A DNA stretch of 64,000 nt from Macrotrachela quadricornifera (taxonomy: Eukaryota > Rotifera > Eurotatoria > Philodinida > Philodinidae): the NCBI GenBank assembly GCA_022393335.1, contig JAJEKB010021493.1:1-64000 (forward strand), given 5' to 3'. A program made the position numbers and the translations under genes. Below, piece after piece: positions 11,771 through 24,914 of this stretch. Below the pieces are notes generated by a model. That model was given only the letters and a program-made list of their open reading frames with translations, made no database searches and was not told the origin of the DNA. How positions within the stretch are numbered: the stretch's first letter is position 1; each line of letters starts with the position of its first letter.

Positions 11771-14442
11771 AATTTTGTCACGACTGCACAAACTAAAAGT
11801 TGTCATTATCGACTATACTATAAGTTGTGACTGTCAAAGACTAGAAGGCTTAGACGATTTATCATGTGTTGATCGTAAATTTCCATTTTTTATAGTGTCA
11901 AAGAATTTTTAAGATCAATCCAGAGTATATTATTATACAGTTATCTACACAAAAATAGCGTAATAGTATTGGAAAGGTGAAATAGAATGAGAATACTAAA
12001 AAGTGCTTTTCAGGTTGTTCGAAAGACTCAGATAGATATACACTCACTCATGATTAACGAAAGAGAATTATTAATTTTAAATTCAAATTTATTACTCATT
12101 CAACATGATTCACGCTTATCTTAGCTGATGGTATTCAACCACTTTTGACATCATAGGTTCTTTTTCTTTTGGTCTATGTTTTACGGTCCTCTAATGTCCA
12201 CAACTAGAGTAACAATGTCAATACATGATGTGATGGAGAATATCATGATAGATTTTGATCGTTTTGTAGGATCTTTGTCAAATATTTTAGCTCCACTTTC
12301 CTGTCTCAATAGATACTTTTTAATATCTAATCAATTAAGTCAAAACAGAGGATAATAATGAGGTGAAGATGAGCTGAAACTGTCATGATTACACTATTGA
12401 TATTGTTATAGAGTTATCCTCAGATAGCTTGAGTCAATAAATTATGGTAGACATTCAGGTTAACTGTATATGCTATGCTCATGTAAAGGAGGAGTTGTGA
12501 AACATTACCAACTAGTGTTACAGAATAAATGTGTATCTCAGTATTTTAATGATATCTCATTTAATATTCATTTGTTCAGATCTCACTTTTATTAGTGAAC
12601 ATAATATATATTATTTTCCAAAATACATTTTAAACAATCAGTCTCAAATAAACAATTTTCTATGGTTGGCAGGCAATTGTAGTTTTTGATGAAAAAGGCA
12701 AATTTGTTCTAGTACTATTGTTATAGTACTTGAAGAATACGAAAGTTTTGCATCATTGCTTAAATTGTTCTGTCTGACATTCAAAATTGTTTATCTAGAT
12801 TAATCGTTTGAATAATACACACACCTTGATAGAATTTATTCGGACATGCCCATTCTTTAAAAATTCTATTCTAATAAAAACTGAAGTAAAATTATTGTTT
12901 AGTATGAAATAGGATTATATCATTATCCATCTCATCAAGATTGCATATATTTTGATGATTAAACGTGATTTCAATATAAAAATCGCTAGTTTTTGTGTGA
13001 TCTTTATCACAAAGATATCTTAGTCATATGTGTCATTTTATTCATTGATACTGAATATGTAGTAGTCATATCAAGCAGTAATTATCGTACGTATCCACTA
13101 TTGAAATGATTTAGATGTTTTTAATTTTTTAACGTATAGTTAATCATAAAAAATGAATTATTCATAGAATTTATTTGATATTTAAATATTTTTTTAGTTT
13201 TTTTTTATTAATAATCTGATAAATAAATTTTATTTGTTGAAATCCTTAATATGAGTGGTTTTCTATTCAAGCATTTCTGATGGTTTCTATTGGCAATGCT
13301 AATGCTGGTTAAACTGATAATAGTACCATTTTTTTATGAGAAATAGTTGCTCTTTCTTTGTGAACGATGTAACATATATCTTATCACTCCCTTTAATACT
13401 GTCATTCCTTCTTTCCTCCCACTATTTTGTCCTTACTCTCTCTCTCTATCTCTATTAATTTTTGCTCTTCTTATCTTTTATTCTGTAAAAAATTGTGTCC
13501 TATGTGATATAATAACAGCTGAATTGTTGGAGTAGTAGACAGAGATTGATATTATTACAGTGACTGTCGTCATTTACGATTACAGTCACGAACTATGAGT
13601 GCATCATTTTAGATTCAAACATTTATCTACTGCCTTTCTATTTTCGCCTTACAGACACTCACTTTTAACTGTACTTCTTCTATTGTTTTATATAATACGT
13701 ATCAGATGTCAACTCATAAGCTTCATCTGAAATTTTCTTATAGTTAAACCAACTATACCAGAAATGAAACTGGATCGAATTTTCCATTATCGATACTAAT
13801 GTTAATTTGTTGAAATTTCATCGAATAGATTGTGCAACTAATTAGCAAAGTAAAATGTTCTCTTCGTCAACACTTATTCACTCGTCTAGTTCACAGGAAT
13901 GCAGCTTATACGTGAAAGATATTATATTCATCGAAGTTTTGTACAAGACGACTAAGTTTAATTCGAGTCGTAACTTCAGCAGAAGCAGAAGGGGAAATAA
14001 AAGTAAACATACTATTGATTCGTCACAGATATTGTTTCTATTTATGAGATGTATTCACAGTAAATGATTCTAGCAGAGCACGACCAATTTTTTTATTTAT
14101 GCTAGGCACTGTGATGATTGGAAGCACTATCAAAAAAAATTTATGAGCTAATTAAAGCCATTAAGCGTATTACAATGTAAAAAGTGCTGCAGTTGCTGAT
14201 GTATTAATCAAGGTAGCTAACCAACTAATTATTGATCGGTATTAAAAGGAAAAGAAAAAGAAAAACGAAAGGAATGAGCAAAAGTCGTAGAACCATGTAG
14301 AGCAGAAAAAGACAAAGAATATGAATTGATAAAAAGCATGGAAAAGAACACTTGCGTATCGCGCTTGAAGCAGAAGTGTGCCGCTACTAGAAGAATGAGT
14401 AGTTTAACATGTGATTAATTGTCTGTTTCTTTACGTAGATAT
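11771..14442. other. Stretch without recognisable genes
   Basis: AT-rich sequence. Frames at 13347-13535 and 13855-14067 lack protein-like character: the first follows a pyrimidine-rich low-complexity run and the second is a Ser-rich frame with no partner exon. Confidence 0.45.
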
Positions 14443-14843
14443 TCATAAATTATACCGGGTATCACCACAAGTGGTTGCTTGTTCTCTTTCCTTCCTCTGT
14501 ATTGGTGGGATCTGAGGGTATTGAGCATTATACGGAGGCTGAAATTTCGAATACTGTCCATTGTACATAGGAAGTGGATGACCGGCTTTTTTAATCTTCC
14601 CTGCTACTTTGATTATGAGTGATATTTTACAAAACACATATGCACATCCAATTATTGCAAAAAGACTCTAATGGGACTAATTGTAGATATTAAATTTTTC
14701 CTGATTTTGAATAAATTTTTTTTTTCTCGGCGTGGCTAGAGTTTGCATGCACCGTAGTTTTGTCGCCAATGCGTAGTCCACGGATCACTTGCACTTTTAG
14801 CTAAGTACGAGCATAGTATAATAAACTTAAACGTAATCGACAT
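14443..14843 (-). pseudogene. Degraded small secreted/membrane protein gene (candidate)
   Basis: On the minus strand an ATG at 14843 opens a 35-codon frame to a stop at 14736. Its N-terminus looks like a signal peptide and is followed by a Trp/Tyr/Cys-containing segment. About 70 bases further on, after an ATTAG acceptor-like site, a second frame runs to 14443. It starts with a hydrophobic, cysteine-containing helix and ends in a Pro/Tyr/Gln-rich tail (PMYNGQY and PPYNAQYPQIPP). Signal peptide, Cys-rich head, one helix and a Tyr/Pro tail is the layout of shisa/CYYR1-like small membrane proteins. I could not find a donor and acceptor pair that keeps the frame, so it may be a pseudogene or have diverged splice sites. 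Confidence 0.3.
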
Positions 14844-15082
14844 TTCGATAGAGTTTATATTAATGACACAACGACGATAATATACGAGTATGAAGTTATA
14901 ATATTAATATTATCGATGTGGTTAACGTTTGTTTATTATAGTATAGATGAATATGAAAAGGAGGTATTCTTTCTAGTGATATTTCTTTTTGTACAAACTG
15001 ATAAGAAAGTTATTCCTTAAGACTGAGTGTACACAATTACTTGCTTATTTTTATTTTTCTATCTATACTTCTTTTCTTTTGA

Positions 15083-16069
15083 CTATTCTTGTTTAAATTT
15101 TTCTTTTGTTTTTTGATTGCTATAGTACTCTGTGAGTGATATCCACGTTACAAGGAAGGATTGTTGCCGTTCTTTCCTTCTTTTAACGCGTGATAGACAT
15201 TGTAGTTGTCCCACTCCTACGCTTTTCTGCTTTCTTATATTCCTCGGCTTCCAGCTCATAAATCGTTTCCATGAAAAAATATCTTCATAAAAGAGGGATG
15301 CTTCGAGAACTGTACGATGAGCTTTAGATAGATGTTTTTCCAGGTATTTACTAACATAGAATTCCAAAAATTTTTCGTTTGTGAATTTATAGATACCATC
15401 TGCTCTAACAAACGGACATCTGTAGACTAACCTAAGACCTACTCTATATTTTCTTTGGATAAGTTCACGTTGAGTACTGGGGAGTAATGGGAATATTATG
15501 AAGAGCCAGGCAAGACAGAGGACAGAAAAAGTGAAAAAGCAGATCCTTAGAAATTTAGAAGTGATATATTTATTTCTATTGAGCCATTTTAGTTTAGTGT
15601 ATGATTTTTGAACTTTTGCTAGGCATTAATAAACTCTGGGTTTCAATGATAATTTATCTGTTCATGTGAAATCTAGGTACTTGAAGGAATTCTCTATCTT
15701 TAATTTCTTTTTATTCATTCTGACCTTAACAACAGGTGTCTTGATTTGAGAGTGGAAGGTCTAAACAACTGTTTTTTGAGATGTTTATAGCCTGTTTCCA
15801 TTTGATAATTATCTCTTGATATTTTTTTCGGATTAGTGGAATGATTAATGTACGTAGGTCGTCAGTGAAAATGTGTGTGGGAATGCATCGACACTTTTTA
15901 CAATGTTTGGATGAAAAATTATGAAAATGTATGGACTTAAAGAACTTCCTCGGGGTAGACCGATGTGAGTGGTAAAAACTTTAGATTTTACGTACCCAAA
16001 AATTATGAATGCTTTTCTCGATTCCAGCCAGCTTACAATAATCTTTAATAGTTCAGTTGGGACTTCCAT
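15083..16069 (-). pseudogene. 5'-truncated LINE reverse transcriptase remnant
   Basis: Reading the minus strand from 16069, the frame contains a reverse-transcriptase core: LLKIIVSWLESRKAF, then the hallmark GLPRGSSLSPYIF (usually GLPQGS), then a shifted copy of the catalytic ADD box (ADDLRTLI, about 15867-15844). Several stops and frameshifts follow. The last part reopens at about 15367-15083 with a Lys/Arg-rich C-terminal region, preceded out of frame by LPSTQRELIQRKYRVGLR, as in non-LTR elements of this type. Sequence upstream of 16070 does not continue the gene, so the copy is 5'-truncated, as usual for target-primed reverse transcription. It is inactive. Confidence 0.65.
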
Positions 16070-16072
16070 TCA

Positions 16073-16839
16073 ATGAAGTTTTACAATTAGTCCCATATGC
16101 CATACCATTCTATGCTTCTGCTTTTCGTAAAGAATGAAGAAAAGAAGAAAAGAATCGCCGTTTGTATTTTGAATGTAAATATGGATGAAAGAGCGTTCGG
16201 TTTTATTGGGAAAACACTAAACAAATAAAGGTAGAAAAGGATAGATCAAAGAGAAAAGAAACAAGAACACATCCAAACATGTGGGTATGGCCAGCTAGCT
16301 TGATACTTCGGGATTTATTTGCTTATATGGCTTCCATTAGTTATTAGAAAAATGTGAATTTTTTTTACCAATTATAGTATTCAGATAATGGTAATGAATG
16401 ATCATTGTTTTAGCTGTATATCTTAATAAGAAAGAGAATTATCGATTATTTTTTTATTTCCAGTTTGTTAGAAGAATTCTGTAGTAGATTTTTTACAATT
16501 ACATCGACTTCTATTAAAGTATATCAAACAGTATGAGGCATCAATAACCAAATTTTATTATCATGTAGTTAATTTGCGACTATATCCAATGTAAGATGTT
16601 GTATGCTGATAAGTAAAATATTCAGCCAACTCTAAGTAAAATGAATATAAGCGTCTTTGCAATTTTAACAAAGGTGATGAAAGCCATCAATAGCTTCTTT
16701 GTAGACAAGGTTCAAATAATAAAGAATTGAAAGTATAGAACAACTTACGTCGAGTATAGTGGTAAATAAACAACATAAGAATAAAATCTTTATATTGATA
16801 CCTTATATTGTTTGAAATACTTTAGTAGGAATCGATATA
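16073..16839. other. Stretch without recognisable genes
   Basis: No coding frame, RNA gene or clear repeat between the LINE remnant and the next MITE. Confidence 0.5.
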
Positions 16840-17055
16840 CACTCTTGAACAAAAGTCTTCTCGTCCCGTGTTGTTATACTATCATACTTTGCATGAAATT
16901 TATTGCCAAGTAAAGATATAGTATGAAAGTTTTATTGCAGTAAGATCTCTACACTATATTGCAATAAAACTTTCATGTTATATCTTGACAACAAATTTCA
17001 TGCAAGGGATGATAGTATAACAACACAAAGTGGGAACAACTTTTGTATGGAGGTG
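16840..17055. mobile_element. Tc1-like hairpin MITE, about 216 bp
   Basis: Nearly the whole element is an inverted repeat: 16840-16954 pairs with 16967-17055 around a 12-base loop. The tips are CACTCTTGAACAAAAGT and, on the minus strand, CACCTCCATACAAAAGT, with TA immediately outside both (16838-16839 and 17056-17057). This fits the Tc1 superfamily. Frames inside it are by-products of the palindrome. Confidence 0.6.
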
Positions 17056-17057
17056 TA

Positions 17058-18000
17058 TCATATGTGCATAAAGGGACCCATGGTCTCGATCCCACTTGAT
17101 AAAAGTAAGGGATCATTTCAAAATTACTTATATCACCCGATTTTGTCAGCTGGACACGAATCTGAAGTCAGTTTTCATGATTTCTAGGAAAATTTGTAGG
17201 AAATATGCCCGATGGTCAGTAGATTGGGTAACTCACAGTGTGGTCTATGCCAAATTGGGCTCCCACCCGACCTTTTGACCTTAGTAAAATCTTAGTCTGG
17301 TAAAAAAAGAACTCTAGGACCTTGTGTAGCACGGTACGAACTTTCAAAATACCGATCTCCCGAAACAAGTCATTTCTCGCACTTTGAACGGATTTTGATT
17401 GATGGCGCTTTTATTAACTTATACGTCTAGGACTTGAATGGGATAAAGTTGTAGCCCAAACTGTTCTCTATAAAATGAGACATTTCTGAGCTCAAACAAT
17501 CGAGCCGTTCGTCAGATAATGTCAAAAATACTGAGCATACCCTCAGAATAGCAGTTTTTGAGGTCAAAAATGATCCTCTTAAATTTGTTTCAGCTCGTGT
17601 TTTCCATAGATAAAACTAAACGACTTAATATTTTGAAAGTGTTTGTGGTTTGCCTAGACCTTTTATTTGACATTTTAAAAAGACGAAATTTTTTCTTCTC
17701 CAGCGACTTTTGCATTGAGTAGGTGTCTCTTCTCGCGAATCTTTTTTAAAAACATCCAAAACACATCTGATTCAGGCTTGAGCTTCGAGTTTGATGCAGA
17801 ATTGGTTAAAAGAACGTCATTGTTCGTGCTTTTTTGAGCCAAGAAAATTTCTGGCCTATCAATAAAAGTTTCGCCCATTTTGCCCAGCATTTTTTCCGAC
17901 ACTAGAGAAGTTTGCCCATTTATCTAAAAATCCTGGATACGTCACTGGGAAGTGACAAATTTAGTTAATACATTTGTGAGAAGCATGATTCGATCTGTTT
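17058..18000. repeat. Unclassified repeat-like block of higher GC
   Basis: This block is clearly less AT-rich than its flanks and keeps open frames on both strands, for example a 75-codon minus-strand frame at 17675-17902 with balanced composition. It ends near a motif around 17925-17950 that reads like a transposon edge. I cannot assign a family or find paired ends, so I record it as a probable old transposon remnant. Confidence 0.3.
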
Positions 18001-18725
18001 TTTTTCCTTCTATCACCGCCATATCCTGTTAAGCATAATGAATTCAATCTGACTAATTCCTCTTCAGAAATCTTTAACATGACTATTTTGCCCAAATAGA
18101 CCCTCTATGATTGAAAACTTCATCTTGAAGATTTCAACGGATATTTAGTTGTACTAATGTCAGTACCTAATAGTAGTTCTTAGTTGCGATTATGAGCAGC
18201 TATGACCATAGGGGTCTAGTAACTGCTCTGAAATTATTTAGTGGAATATTAGCAATTCTCTGTTATCCGTTATCAATTAACTACTAATGTAACTATTCTA
18301 GAACAGAAACTTCTCAACCCCATTTAACAGCTACTAAAAAGCATATATGTATTAATGAATTTACTTACTGTATACAGTGAATGAAACAATATTTGAAAGT
18401 AATATTTTCATAAAAAGTTTTTATATAAACATGAATAGTCGAGTATTCAATTTTGACCTATTTAATGAGATCTTTAAATAAAAAACAAAAATATGTGACA
18501 TTGTATTAGATTTGTTAGCTATATAGTTTTTGGGGATGTTGTCAGTTAGTCAATCAATATAACAATAGACATATGTTGATTTCATCTTCACGAAATTCAT
18601 CCAAGTGCGATAGACAAATGTCTACTCTAACATATAGTAATCGAACTCAAGTTATCTGATGAGGTCTTTAACAAGATCGAGACGTGGAAGCAGTGGACAG
18701 AAAGTGTAGACACTGTTTTTTTATG
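18001..18725. other. Stretch without recognisable genes
   Basis: Ordinary AT-rich spacer. Nothing found. Confidence 0.45.
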
Positions 18726-18727
18726 TA

Positions 18728-19303
18728 TAGAGTAATCCAAAAGTAACCGACCACTCTTTGATTACGAATGACTTTTGATAAAAGTAAAATGGAGACCTGC
18801 AATTTTTACCACTAGATAAAACAATCTTCGGATCTTCTACGTGTATAAGACACATGCGTTTCGCGGAAGGCATCAACAGTTGTTCTAAAATATATCTGTT
18901 TTAATTTATTTTCATGGTGACTTTAACTCCAGTCCCACTAAGGTACAAGTTGAAGAACGCTGTATTATTGGAGAATTTTTCACGCGTTTCTGGTACTTTC
19001 TCGAACTTATAGCTTAAGAACAATAATTTAAAAACCAGACGATTTAGCCAATAACGTAGCATTCTTCTGGCTGCATTATGGCGTAAGCTGAGCTAGGCTT
19101 ACCATGAAAATAAATCAAATTGAACAATGCGATAGATATCTGTTTTCAAACAACTATTGAAATCTTCTTTAAAACTAATGTTTCGCATACACATAGATAC
19201 GCTGAAATTTACTTTCTCTACTGGTAGAATTTGTTGACCTCTATCTTCTATCAAAAGTTATTCGAAATCAAATACTGTTCGATTACTTTTGGAACATCTT
19301 GTA
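18728..19303. mobile_element. mariner-like MITE just upstream of the FkbM-type gene
   Basis: Inverted ends run from about 18728-18800 and 19215-19303. The shared words are ATCCAAAAGTAACCGA and, on the minus strand, TTCCAAAAGTAATCGA, then GAATRACTTTTGATARAAG. TATA lies at both edges. Inside, at about 18915-19010, the plus strand reads KVQVEERCIIGEFF, which resembles the N-terminus of mariner-type transposases, followed by stops. The element ends only about 60 bases before the ATG of the next gene, so it occupies that gene's proximal promoter or 5' UTR region. Confidence 0.6.
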
Positions 19304-19362
19304 TACTGACATAAAGTAGTTTTAGATTATTATTTCCTTCAATTGCAAATATCTAATAATTG

Positions 19363-20857
19363 ATGCCTGTGCGACGAAAAATTACTAATTTAATACTTCC
19401 ATTATCTCTAGCACTTACAGTTGGACTGCTACTGGGATATTACTTCGGACAGACAACAAACGAATCATTAACGCATGTCTCAAATTTCGATGTTGGATAT
19501 TTCGACAATAAAACTTTTACATTAGGACCGCACATCCGAATTATAGATCTCAAAGCTGAAATTCTTACCAATTTTACCTGTATAAAATCAAAAATGTTAT
19601 TTGATTTGTTTCAAACAACTTTGTGTCTACATGATGTTAATAAAGATATTTATGTTAGTGCTGCGATTGTTCATAATAAAATTTGGGAGGAAAATCTTGT
19701 GACAAAATTTTTAAGAATTCTCTTAAAAAATCCAGAATATGGTAAGAAAACTTTTTAATCATACTTGAATAATAATAACAATGGGATATATAAATTCTAA
19801 ATTGTTCTGAAAGCATGTAAATACTGTACAATAAAATTATTTTTGAAGGGTGAAAATTGTAGATGACTTTTCTTAACTTATTTTTATAATTTATCTAAAC
19901 GGTTTGTATAGTTCACTTTTACTATAAGATAAAACAGAAAGGAAAGATTTGATTATGATTTTATACTGTTAGCAAATGTAGCTTCATCTGTGCGAGAGTA
20001 TGATTCAAAACTAATGAAACCTATATACATGATAGATTCAGAAAGTTTGTTATTCATAAACAAGTAGTACTGATAAGTTTATATTCCGATTTAAAAAAAA
20101 AACAACTCATTATTTTCTTTTTTCTCGTAGCTATGATTGATATTGGTGCTAACATTGGCACATATACAATGTATTCTTTATCTCTTCATCGTAAAACAAT
20201 CTCAGTAGAATGTTATCAACCAAATATTGATAGAATTGTACGAGCTGTCCAACGTGAAGGAGTTTCCAAATATTTAACATTAATCGGAAATGCAATATAC
20301 AATGAATCAGGAAAATATTTGAGATTAGCAAAAGATGATTCAAATATAGGTGGACAAGGATTAATGATGAATGAAACAGCAAATGAAATAGTGTTAAATG
20401 CTGATGAATTTACGGGTATGAAATCATTTAAAAGAATAGTTTCTTTTATAAACATTTATTAATTCTTACTTATTTTTTTTATGCTAAAGTATCTGTTTTT
20501 TTTTCTGTAGTTCGTACGATTCGCTTTGACGAGTTATTACCTCTCTTGATCAATCATCAAATCCAAAGTGCAATAATGAAAGTCGATATTCAATCGTCTG
20601 AAAACTTTTTATGTGAATCAGGCATTCAGATATTTGATTCAATTAACATCGTATTAATTCAAATGGAGTGGGCCGATATTAAATGGATAGAAGATAGAGC
20701 GGATTTCATTATTGATTTTTTTACAAAACGAAATTATGTGGCAGCAGCTACTGATAATTGTCAAATATTAAATACAACTGGTAATTACACAACATGGGGA
20801 ACACCACATGATATCTATTGGATTAAATCAAGTTACTATGACATTTGCAAAACTTAA
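19363..20857 (+). CDS. FkbM-family methyltransferase, type II membrane protein
   Basis: Three exons join in frame with GT-AG introns of 389 and 95 bp: 19363-19741, 20131-20415 and 20511-20857, giving 336 residues. Both introns are phase 1. Residues about 9-28 form a signal anchor after an Arg/Lys-rich N-terminus, so the catalytic part should face the Golgi/ER lumen; several Asn-X-Ser/Thr sites agree. The SAM-binding motif I is IDIGANIGTYT at the start of exon 2, followed by SVECYQPN, the usual acidic and Pro-Asn loop. Exon 3 holds TIRFDELL and KVDIQSSENF, matching the FkbM C-terminal motifs. Substrate unknown; animal relatives are often assumed to methylate glycans. TTG at 19360 is in frame, but ATG 19363 is the natural start. 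The first in-range AATAAA is at 21068. A MITE ends just upstream. Confidence 0.8.
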
Positions 20858-20860
20858 TTC

Positions 20861-22778
20861 AGAACGAACAGTAGAGCGGCTTGATTTCTAATAATCGGTT
20901 TTCGTTTATAATTGGAAATATTCGAAATATTTTTGTAATAATTAAAAAAAAGGATCAATAGAACAACCATGTGAGCTAGTTATCAAAGAATTCTATATTT
21001 TAAAATAATATCTCTAACTTTAATGTGCACAAAAAATTAGTGTTAGATGTATGTTTTCATCTGTTAGAATAAAATCTTCTATTGATTTGATAGATCCATT
21101 TTGTTGAAGTAAGTTGTGACAAAAAAGAATTCTTTTCTTTCGTTGAATATTTAACACAACAATCTTGATAAAAGCTATTTGTGCTTCATTTTAATCAAGA
21201 AAGCAAAGTCTGCTGTACATTGTTCTATATTCAGTAATTCTTTTTGTTTTATCTAGAAAATTTAATCTTTGTTGTGTCATAACAAACCATTAAATCTAGC
21301 CGATTGCTATATGACTTTTGATTGTTCTACTATACATTAGCAATTTATACTTTAGGAGTCTACAATGTATTTTCAATCTGTTGTCGAATACCAAAAGACG
21401 TGTCTTTTCATAAACCAACATTTATGTTCACATATTATACCGAAACATCTAGCTGCAAAATATTTTTTATTAGTTTCATCAGAGTTATAGATTGTCAGTA
21501 TCGGTAAATGAGTGTTGGCTTCGTATCACGTCAGTCGTATCGGATACAACTGGTATCATTTCATAGTGTATGTAAAACTACTATAGTGACATCATCACAA
21601 CTTTATATCAATGTTTTTCTTCTTTAGATCAATTTCGGTAGATCGAATCTGATCCGATATCTTTTGATTGTAATTCAACTGCTTACACTGTTCTTTCTAA
21701 TGATGTTCGATTACCAGATTTACTATATTTTGATCAGATTTATGTTGTCAGAAATAAAAAGATCTAGTTAATAGAATATATCACATCTAGCATGAACTGA
21801 TACGATCAAATGATAGTTAAAATAGGATTTTATGATGAAATGTTGTGAAATTCCTAGTATAAGAATATGTTGGATCATCTGAATATCGAGTAGTTTTACA
21901 CATCAGATTTAATCACTCAATGAAACGATCGTATTAGACAATCGAGTTTTAAATTCATTAGAGTAGATTGGATCAAGCGAAATCAATCCGATTTATGGCA
22001 TGACGATATTCCTAATAGTGTTATCTATAATAAAAAATCGTTGAGTAAAAATCAAGATTATATTTGATTTTGATTGATTTCTTTGAAAAAAAAGATTCTC
22101 AATCGATTTTTATTGCAATGATCGAAAAATCAATTTTTATCATTTCAGATATGAAATCGATTGACATTTAGTTATGCAAGTAAAAACATTGATAAAGTTA
22201 ATTAAAATTGATTAGAGTTGAAATTTTTCGCTGATTGTTATTGATTTATTATCATCAATCTGATTATTGTATAACAAAATCAAACTTAAATAATGAAAAC
22301 CAGTTTTCTTTTGCAAATTATCATTAGATAATGATGTGTCAAAAAATTAAATTTTTATGGATTATTAGCTTACATTTGCAGGAGAATAATCGAACTTACA
22401 ATTTTGAAATTTTATTCAAGTTTAATTAGCAAAGTTTTTCATTGATTAGTGGAAAAGAAATAGCATAGAAGAGAAACTACTGATATAAAATTCTAATCAT
22501 CATCAAATTTAACTTTCTTTCTATTTCTAGCAAATGCCAGGCATTTTCGCATCTTTCGGTTATATATGCCTTTCTTTTTACATATTTTGTTTTGTTGTCC
22601 ATAAACGCAATATTGATAAATAGCAGTTAGTATTTTCATTATCATCATCATTGTTTGCAAAAATATACATCATTCTTCTCACAAAATGACTAATATAGTC
22701 ATGAGTTTTTGTGCTCTTTCACTTGATCATATCATATTCTCAGTATGTTTCTCATACACATATGCATCTGTTCTCATC
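20861..22778. other. Spacer between the FkbM-type and TIMP-like genes
   Basis: A poly(A) hexamer at 21068-21073 may end the preceding transcript. At 22020-22260 the word TTGATT and its complement recur densely (an A/T-rich, imperfectly repeated tract). No coding exon was recognised; the frame at 21322-21507 has no support. Confidence 0.45.
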
Positions 22779-23190
22779 ATGAAACATTATATTTCTATGA
22801 TAATGATTTCATTATTGTTATTGTTTGTATTTGTTGAATTTACTGCTTCCTGTGATTGTGCATCGAGATCGATATTGAAGAATGATTTCGGTAAAACATC
22901 AATTATCTTTATTGGACGAATAATCGTCAAGTGATCGTCAAGCACAATCCATGACAAGAAAACATTTAAGGTACGACCATAGCAAATTTCTAGTGTAAAA
23001 TTCGAAGATTAATTCACTAATTATCTCGCAGAATACAACAGCCAGCGCTCGTATCCTATTGCACATAAGTGAAGACAGTTTGAGTAAAGATAAAGAGCAA
23101 CTTTGTGTCCAAGAAGTATATCAAATGTCGAAAAGATTGCACCAAGCTACAGCAACTTACCGATGGTTCCAGACCCCATTGAATATATAA
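22779..23190 (+). pseudogene. TIMP/NTR-like secreted protein gene broken by an in-frame TGA
   Basis: Exon 1 (22779-22970) encodes a signal peptide ending near FTAS, then a mature start CDC. The Cys-X-Cys N-terminus is the hallmark by which TIMPs chelate the metalloproteinase zinc. It is followed by SIIFIGRI, which fits the first strand of the NTR fold. A TGA at 22932-22934 interrupts the frame, yet the next codons stay open up to a clean donor at 22971. After a 61-bp intron, exon 2 (23032-23190) is open in the matching phase to TAA, with AATAAA at 23207-23212. The pattern is a formerly intact gene with one nonsense change. The product is also shorter than TIMPs and lacks most of the later cysteines. 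Alternatives: a sequencing error, or a real short protein ending at the TGA. Confidence 0.45.
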
Positions 23191-23212
23191 CTTGGCGCTA
23201 TAATATAATAAA

Positions 23213-24914
23213 AGTATTTTTGTTAAAGACATTCTTTTAGTTTGAATAGATTTTTCATTATATTACGTTAACTAAGCTAAAGAACTAAATAGAAATATAA
23301 GTTTTTACATCAGATATTTGTGAGGTTTTCAGTTATTTATAATTGAAGAAATTAATTATTATTTTATGTTCATTCAGATTCGTTTTAACAAAATATATTT
23401 CTAATTTCTTTCACGAATAGTTGAAATCGAGTATTGTTGTTGAAAAAAGTGTTTTGCATTAAAAATGATTATTTCATGGAAAAACTAGTGTAATGACTAA
23501 ACTGATACTAACATTTTGATTTCATAATTTCTCAAGGTTTATCTGGATATAAAATCTGAATGATAACCGATCTTGTGACTTGAACCACAAATTATATTTA
23601 GTATAAATATTGACAAAATTCAAAGAAAACAAAATTTTCAAAGCTTTGGCTAAAACTTTTCTATATATTTTATAGTAAGATACAAGATAAAACAGAACTG
23701 CCGAATATATTAAATGAATCGTTTTATTTTCTTGTCGAGATCTTAATCATGACAGGGTATGTCCTGTGTAGATTCAAAATGGTGATTTTTGAAGAATTCC
23801 ACACCGAAATCTGAAAAAATTTAGAAAAGATTTTCATAATAGAAAAGAATAAGAGTTGAAGCTAGATTCCTATTTGAACTTGGCAAAATCATCAGTTAAC
23901 GACTTTGAGTGATTTTGTTTCATTCATGGGTAGATCTTCATCTGATATACCTCTAGCTTCTGACAAGTTTCTGGTGCAAATATTTTGGAAAAATGGTGAC
24001 AAAAGCTTTATAAAATCCGAAATAGACTCTTTCTGTCATTTTTGTCAAGATCCGCATTCTTTATTAAGAATAAACTCTGAGCAGGTATTTGAAGATTAAA
24101 CATAAAAAGGATTTTGATTAATGGCAAGATATCCTGGAAACAAGAATTGATAGAATTTGAAATAAGGTTCTTGTTAAAACTTGATATATAATTTACGAGT
24201 ATTGTTATAGAAAAGTAATACGGTTATTTATTTTATATATTCTTCGATGAATATTATTTACGTTTAACCTTATCTTCTGGTGAAACCTCTAATTAACATT
24301 GAAATCATTTATGATGTTTTTAACTCATCACTATAAAGACATTTCGCTAACATTTAATTACATCATCTATTATCCGCTGTTAGCTTAGCTGACGTATATA
24401 TAGAATCATTTGCTTCAGGAGAATAGTAGTTAACCATGTTGCACTCCAAGTTTTTGGACATAAACACGAATCTAAGTACAATTTGCCTTTCTAATACTTC
24501 TGATAAATTTTTTAATCTGAATCTTATAATCGCTGAGAAGATATAACGGTAAATTTTCTCTACTATTTGTATTCGATGGCTCCCATATTTTATTTTAATT
24601 GTCTCAAATCTTGAAAAGCAAAACAATTATACAAATGAATTTATGGTTTTATCTGCCATCTATAAACGATCGAAAAATGGATAATGTTCATTTGATTTCA
24701 ATACTTTCATCTTATTTTCAAATGAATATATATCGTAATTTTTTATTGATAAGATCATTGTGACGCAAAATACGAATGTTTTATATATATATATATATAT
24801 CTATATCTAATAGGAAATATAGAAAAAAAGAAATGATAGAAACTTGTGATGAATCATTGGATAGATAGTTTATATCCAACAACAAAATAGCTCGCGTCAT
24901 TTCATATAGATCTT
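23213..24914. other. Stretch without recognisable genes
   Basis: Frames at 23905-24099 (plus) and 24363-24626 (minus) are moderately protein-like but have no start context, partner exon or family resemblance, so I leave them uncalled. An (AT)n run lies at 24782-24800. Confidence 0.45.
24782..24800. repeat. (AT)n microsatellite
   Basis: About nine and a half AT units. Confidence 0.8.
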
